The notes under the pieces: generated by a model
Seen by the model: the letters and a program-made list of their open reading frames with translations, nothing else
What the model was told of the DNA's origin: nothing
The model's database searches: none
Source of the DNA: an uncultured Gallionellaceae bacterium
Lineage (GTDB): Bacteria; Pseudomonadota; Gammaproteobacteria; Burkholderiales; Sulfuricellaceae
Direction of reading: 5' to 3'
NCBI GenBank assembly: GCA_937873435.1
Contig: CALMWM010000565.1
Location: forward strand, 1-6,947
Length of the DNA: 6,947 nucleotides
Part shown: piece after piece, positions 5,912 through 6,947 of the stretch
How the letters are laid out: each line of letters opens with the position of its first letter
Position numbering within the stretch: the stretch's first letter is position 1
Position numbers and translations under genes: made by a program

Positions 5912-5918
5912 CAAGGTC

Positions 5919-6947
5919 ATGGCACTGAACATAGATGGATTCCAGATCAACGAAATAATCTTCGAAAACGAACGGACGTTGATCCACCGTGGAACAAGGG
6001 TGGCCGACAATGTTCCGGTGGTCATCAAACTGTCGAGCGCTCCGTACCCCACTCATTTCGATCTGGCCCGCTTGAAACATGAGTATGAAGTCCTTTCGAA
6101 ACTCGATGTGCAGGGAGTTTCAAAGGCCTATTCCCTGGAAAAACATCATAACGGCTTGGCGCTGATCCTGGAGTCGTTCGACGGAAGACCTTTAACGGAA
6201 GCCATAACATCGAACAAAATCGACTTCGTTACGTTCCTGGATTTTGCGGTCAGGATGGCAGCGATCATCGGGAATATTCATGAACGCAGTATCATCCACA
6301 AGGATTTGAATCCGCGTAATTTTCTGCTGAACGACGCCACCGGAGAATTCAGGCTCATCGATTTCGGCCTGGCCTCCTTTCTGCAACGCCAGGAGCAGGA
6401 GGCCATCAATCCCGGCCTGCTGGAAGGCTCGCTCCCTTATATGTCGCCGGAACAGACCGGCCGGATGAACCGGGGAATCGATTATCGCACTGACTATTAT
6501 TCGCTGGGCATCACATTCCATGAAACATTGACGGGCAAACACCCGTTCCAGGCCGACGATGCCATCGGCTGGGTGCATTGTCATATAGCCAAACCCCCAC
6601 CTTCAATCCGGGCACTGCGCCCCGACATTCCCACGGCTTTAGAAAACATCATCCTCAAGTTGATGTCCAAAAAGGCCGAGGATCGCTATAACAGCATTCC
6701 TGGCCTGATCTGGGATCTGGAAAAATGCCGAGAGCAGCTTGCTCGCAACGGGATCGTTGAGAATTTCGCGCTGGGTATATGCGACGTTTCAGGAAAATTT
6801 CAGATACCGCAAAAACTTTACGGACGCGCGGCAGAAACCCGCATTCTGGAAGATTGCTTTTCCCGCATCGCAGCCGGTGGTGCCGAGACGTTGATGGTTG
6901 CCGGATATTCGGGAATCGGCAAGTCCGCCCTGGTCAATGAAATTCAC
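5919..6947 (+). CDS. Ser/Thr protein kinase-ATPase, N-terminal part of a giant multidomain sensor kinase
   Basis: The frame is open from ATG 5919 to the right edge, 343 codons without a stop. A protein kinase domain fills about residues 7-270. It has K37 in PVVIKL, E55 or E57 in the C-helix, the catalytic loop HKDLNPRN (H127, D129, N134), DFG at 148-150 and SPE at 176-178. The glycine-rich loop is degenerate, and N replaces the usual K two residues after the catalytic D; HKD-x-NP is normal for this family as I know it. A linker leads to an AAA/STAND-like ATPase whose Walker A, GYSGIGKS, is at 329-336 just before the edge. This opening matches proteins of roughly 1,500-2,000 residues that continue with an ATPase, helical repeats and GAF, and often end in a histidine kinase or GGDEF domain. 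Those later domains are not visible here and are inferred. If a histidine kinase is present, it could phosphorylate the two receivers encoded upstream. Confidence 0.88.
   Translation, partial: MALNIDGFQINEIIFENERTLIHRGTRVADNVPVVIKLSSAPYPTHFDLARLKHEYEVLSKLDVQGVSKAYSLEKHHNGLALILESFDGRPLTEAITSNKIDFVTFLDFAVRMAAIIGNIHERSIIHKDLNPRNFLLNDATGEFRLIDFGLASFLQRQEQEAINPGLLEGSLPYMSPEQTGRMNRGIDYRTDYYSLGITFHETLTGKHPFQADDAIGWVHCHIAKPPPSIRALRPDIPTALENIILKLMSKKAEDRYNSIPGLIWDLEKCREQLARNGIVENFALGICDVSGKFQIPQKLYGRAAETRILEDCFSRIAAGGAETLMVAGYSGIGKSALVNEIH

Noticed and set aside
5994..6340. Unusual HKD-LN catalytic loop and poor glycine loop as signs of a pseudokinase
   Set aside because: K37, D129, N134 and DFG are all present, and HKD-x-NP is usual in this large kinase-ATPase family as I know it, so loss of activity is not supported.

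Overview
The window reads as chromosomal DNA of a Gram-negative proteobacterium. A betaproteobacterium is my best guess, from the YpjD-type cytochrome c assembly protein and the style of the signalling proteins; no rRNA or other taxonomic marker is present, so this is weak inference. Coding density is high. I see no tRNA, rRNA, CRISPR array, transposase or IS end.

Layout: (1) 1-655, minus strand, the N-terminal 218 codons of a YpjD/CcsA-type membrane protein whose C-terminus lies beyond the left edge. (2) 656-869, a divergent intergenic region with an 8-bp inverted repeat. (3) 870-2234, plus strand, a complete FAD-dependent oxidoreductase of the lycopene cyclase / geranylgeranyl reductase-like group, substrate unknown. 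(4) 2235-2412, an intergenic region with a plausible sigma-70 promoter and a short leader element. (5) 2413-4773, a cytoplasmic hybrid histidine kinase (REC-HisKA-HATPase-REC-HPt). (6) 4847-5905, a REC-GGDEF diguanylate cyclase. (7) 5919-6947, the start of a Ser/Thr kinase-ATPase of the very large multidomain sensor-kinase type, running off the right edge.

Genes 5-7 are co-directional, with gaps of 73 and 13 nt, and look like one signalling operon. The hybrid kinase and the cyclase carry paralogous N-terminal modules: receiver plus coiled coil, about 185 residues and about 86% identical by hand count. They then switch abruptly to different outputs. Both are also preceded by the same 17-nt leader element just 5' of the Shine-Dalgarno. 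Inside the module, 170 nt differ at only 2 positions while both flanks differ by about 18-20%, a mosaic typical of gene conversion.

The twin receivers are probably read by the same upstream kinase, splitting one input into a phosphorelay and c-di-GMP synthesis. The giant kinase encoded next is an obvious candidate partner. This functional link is inference.
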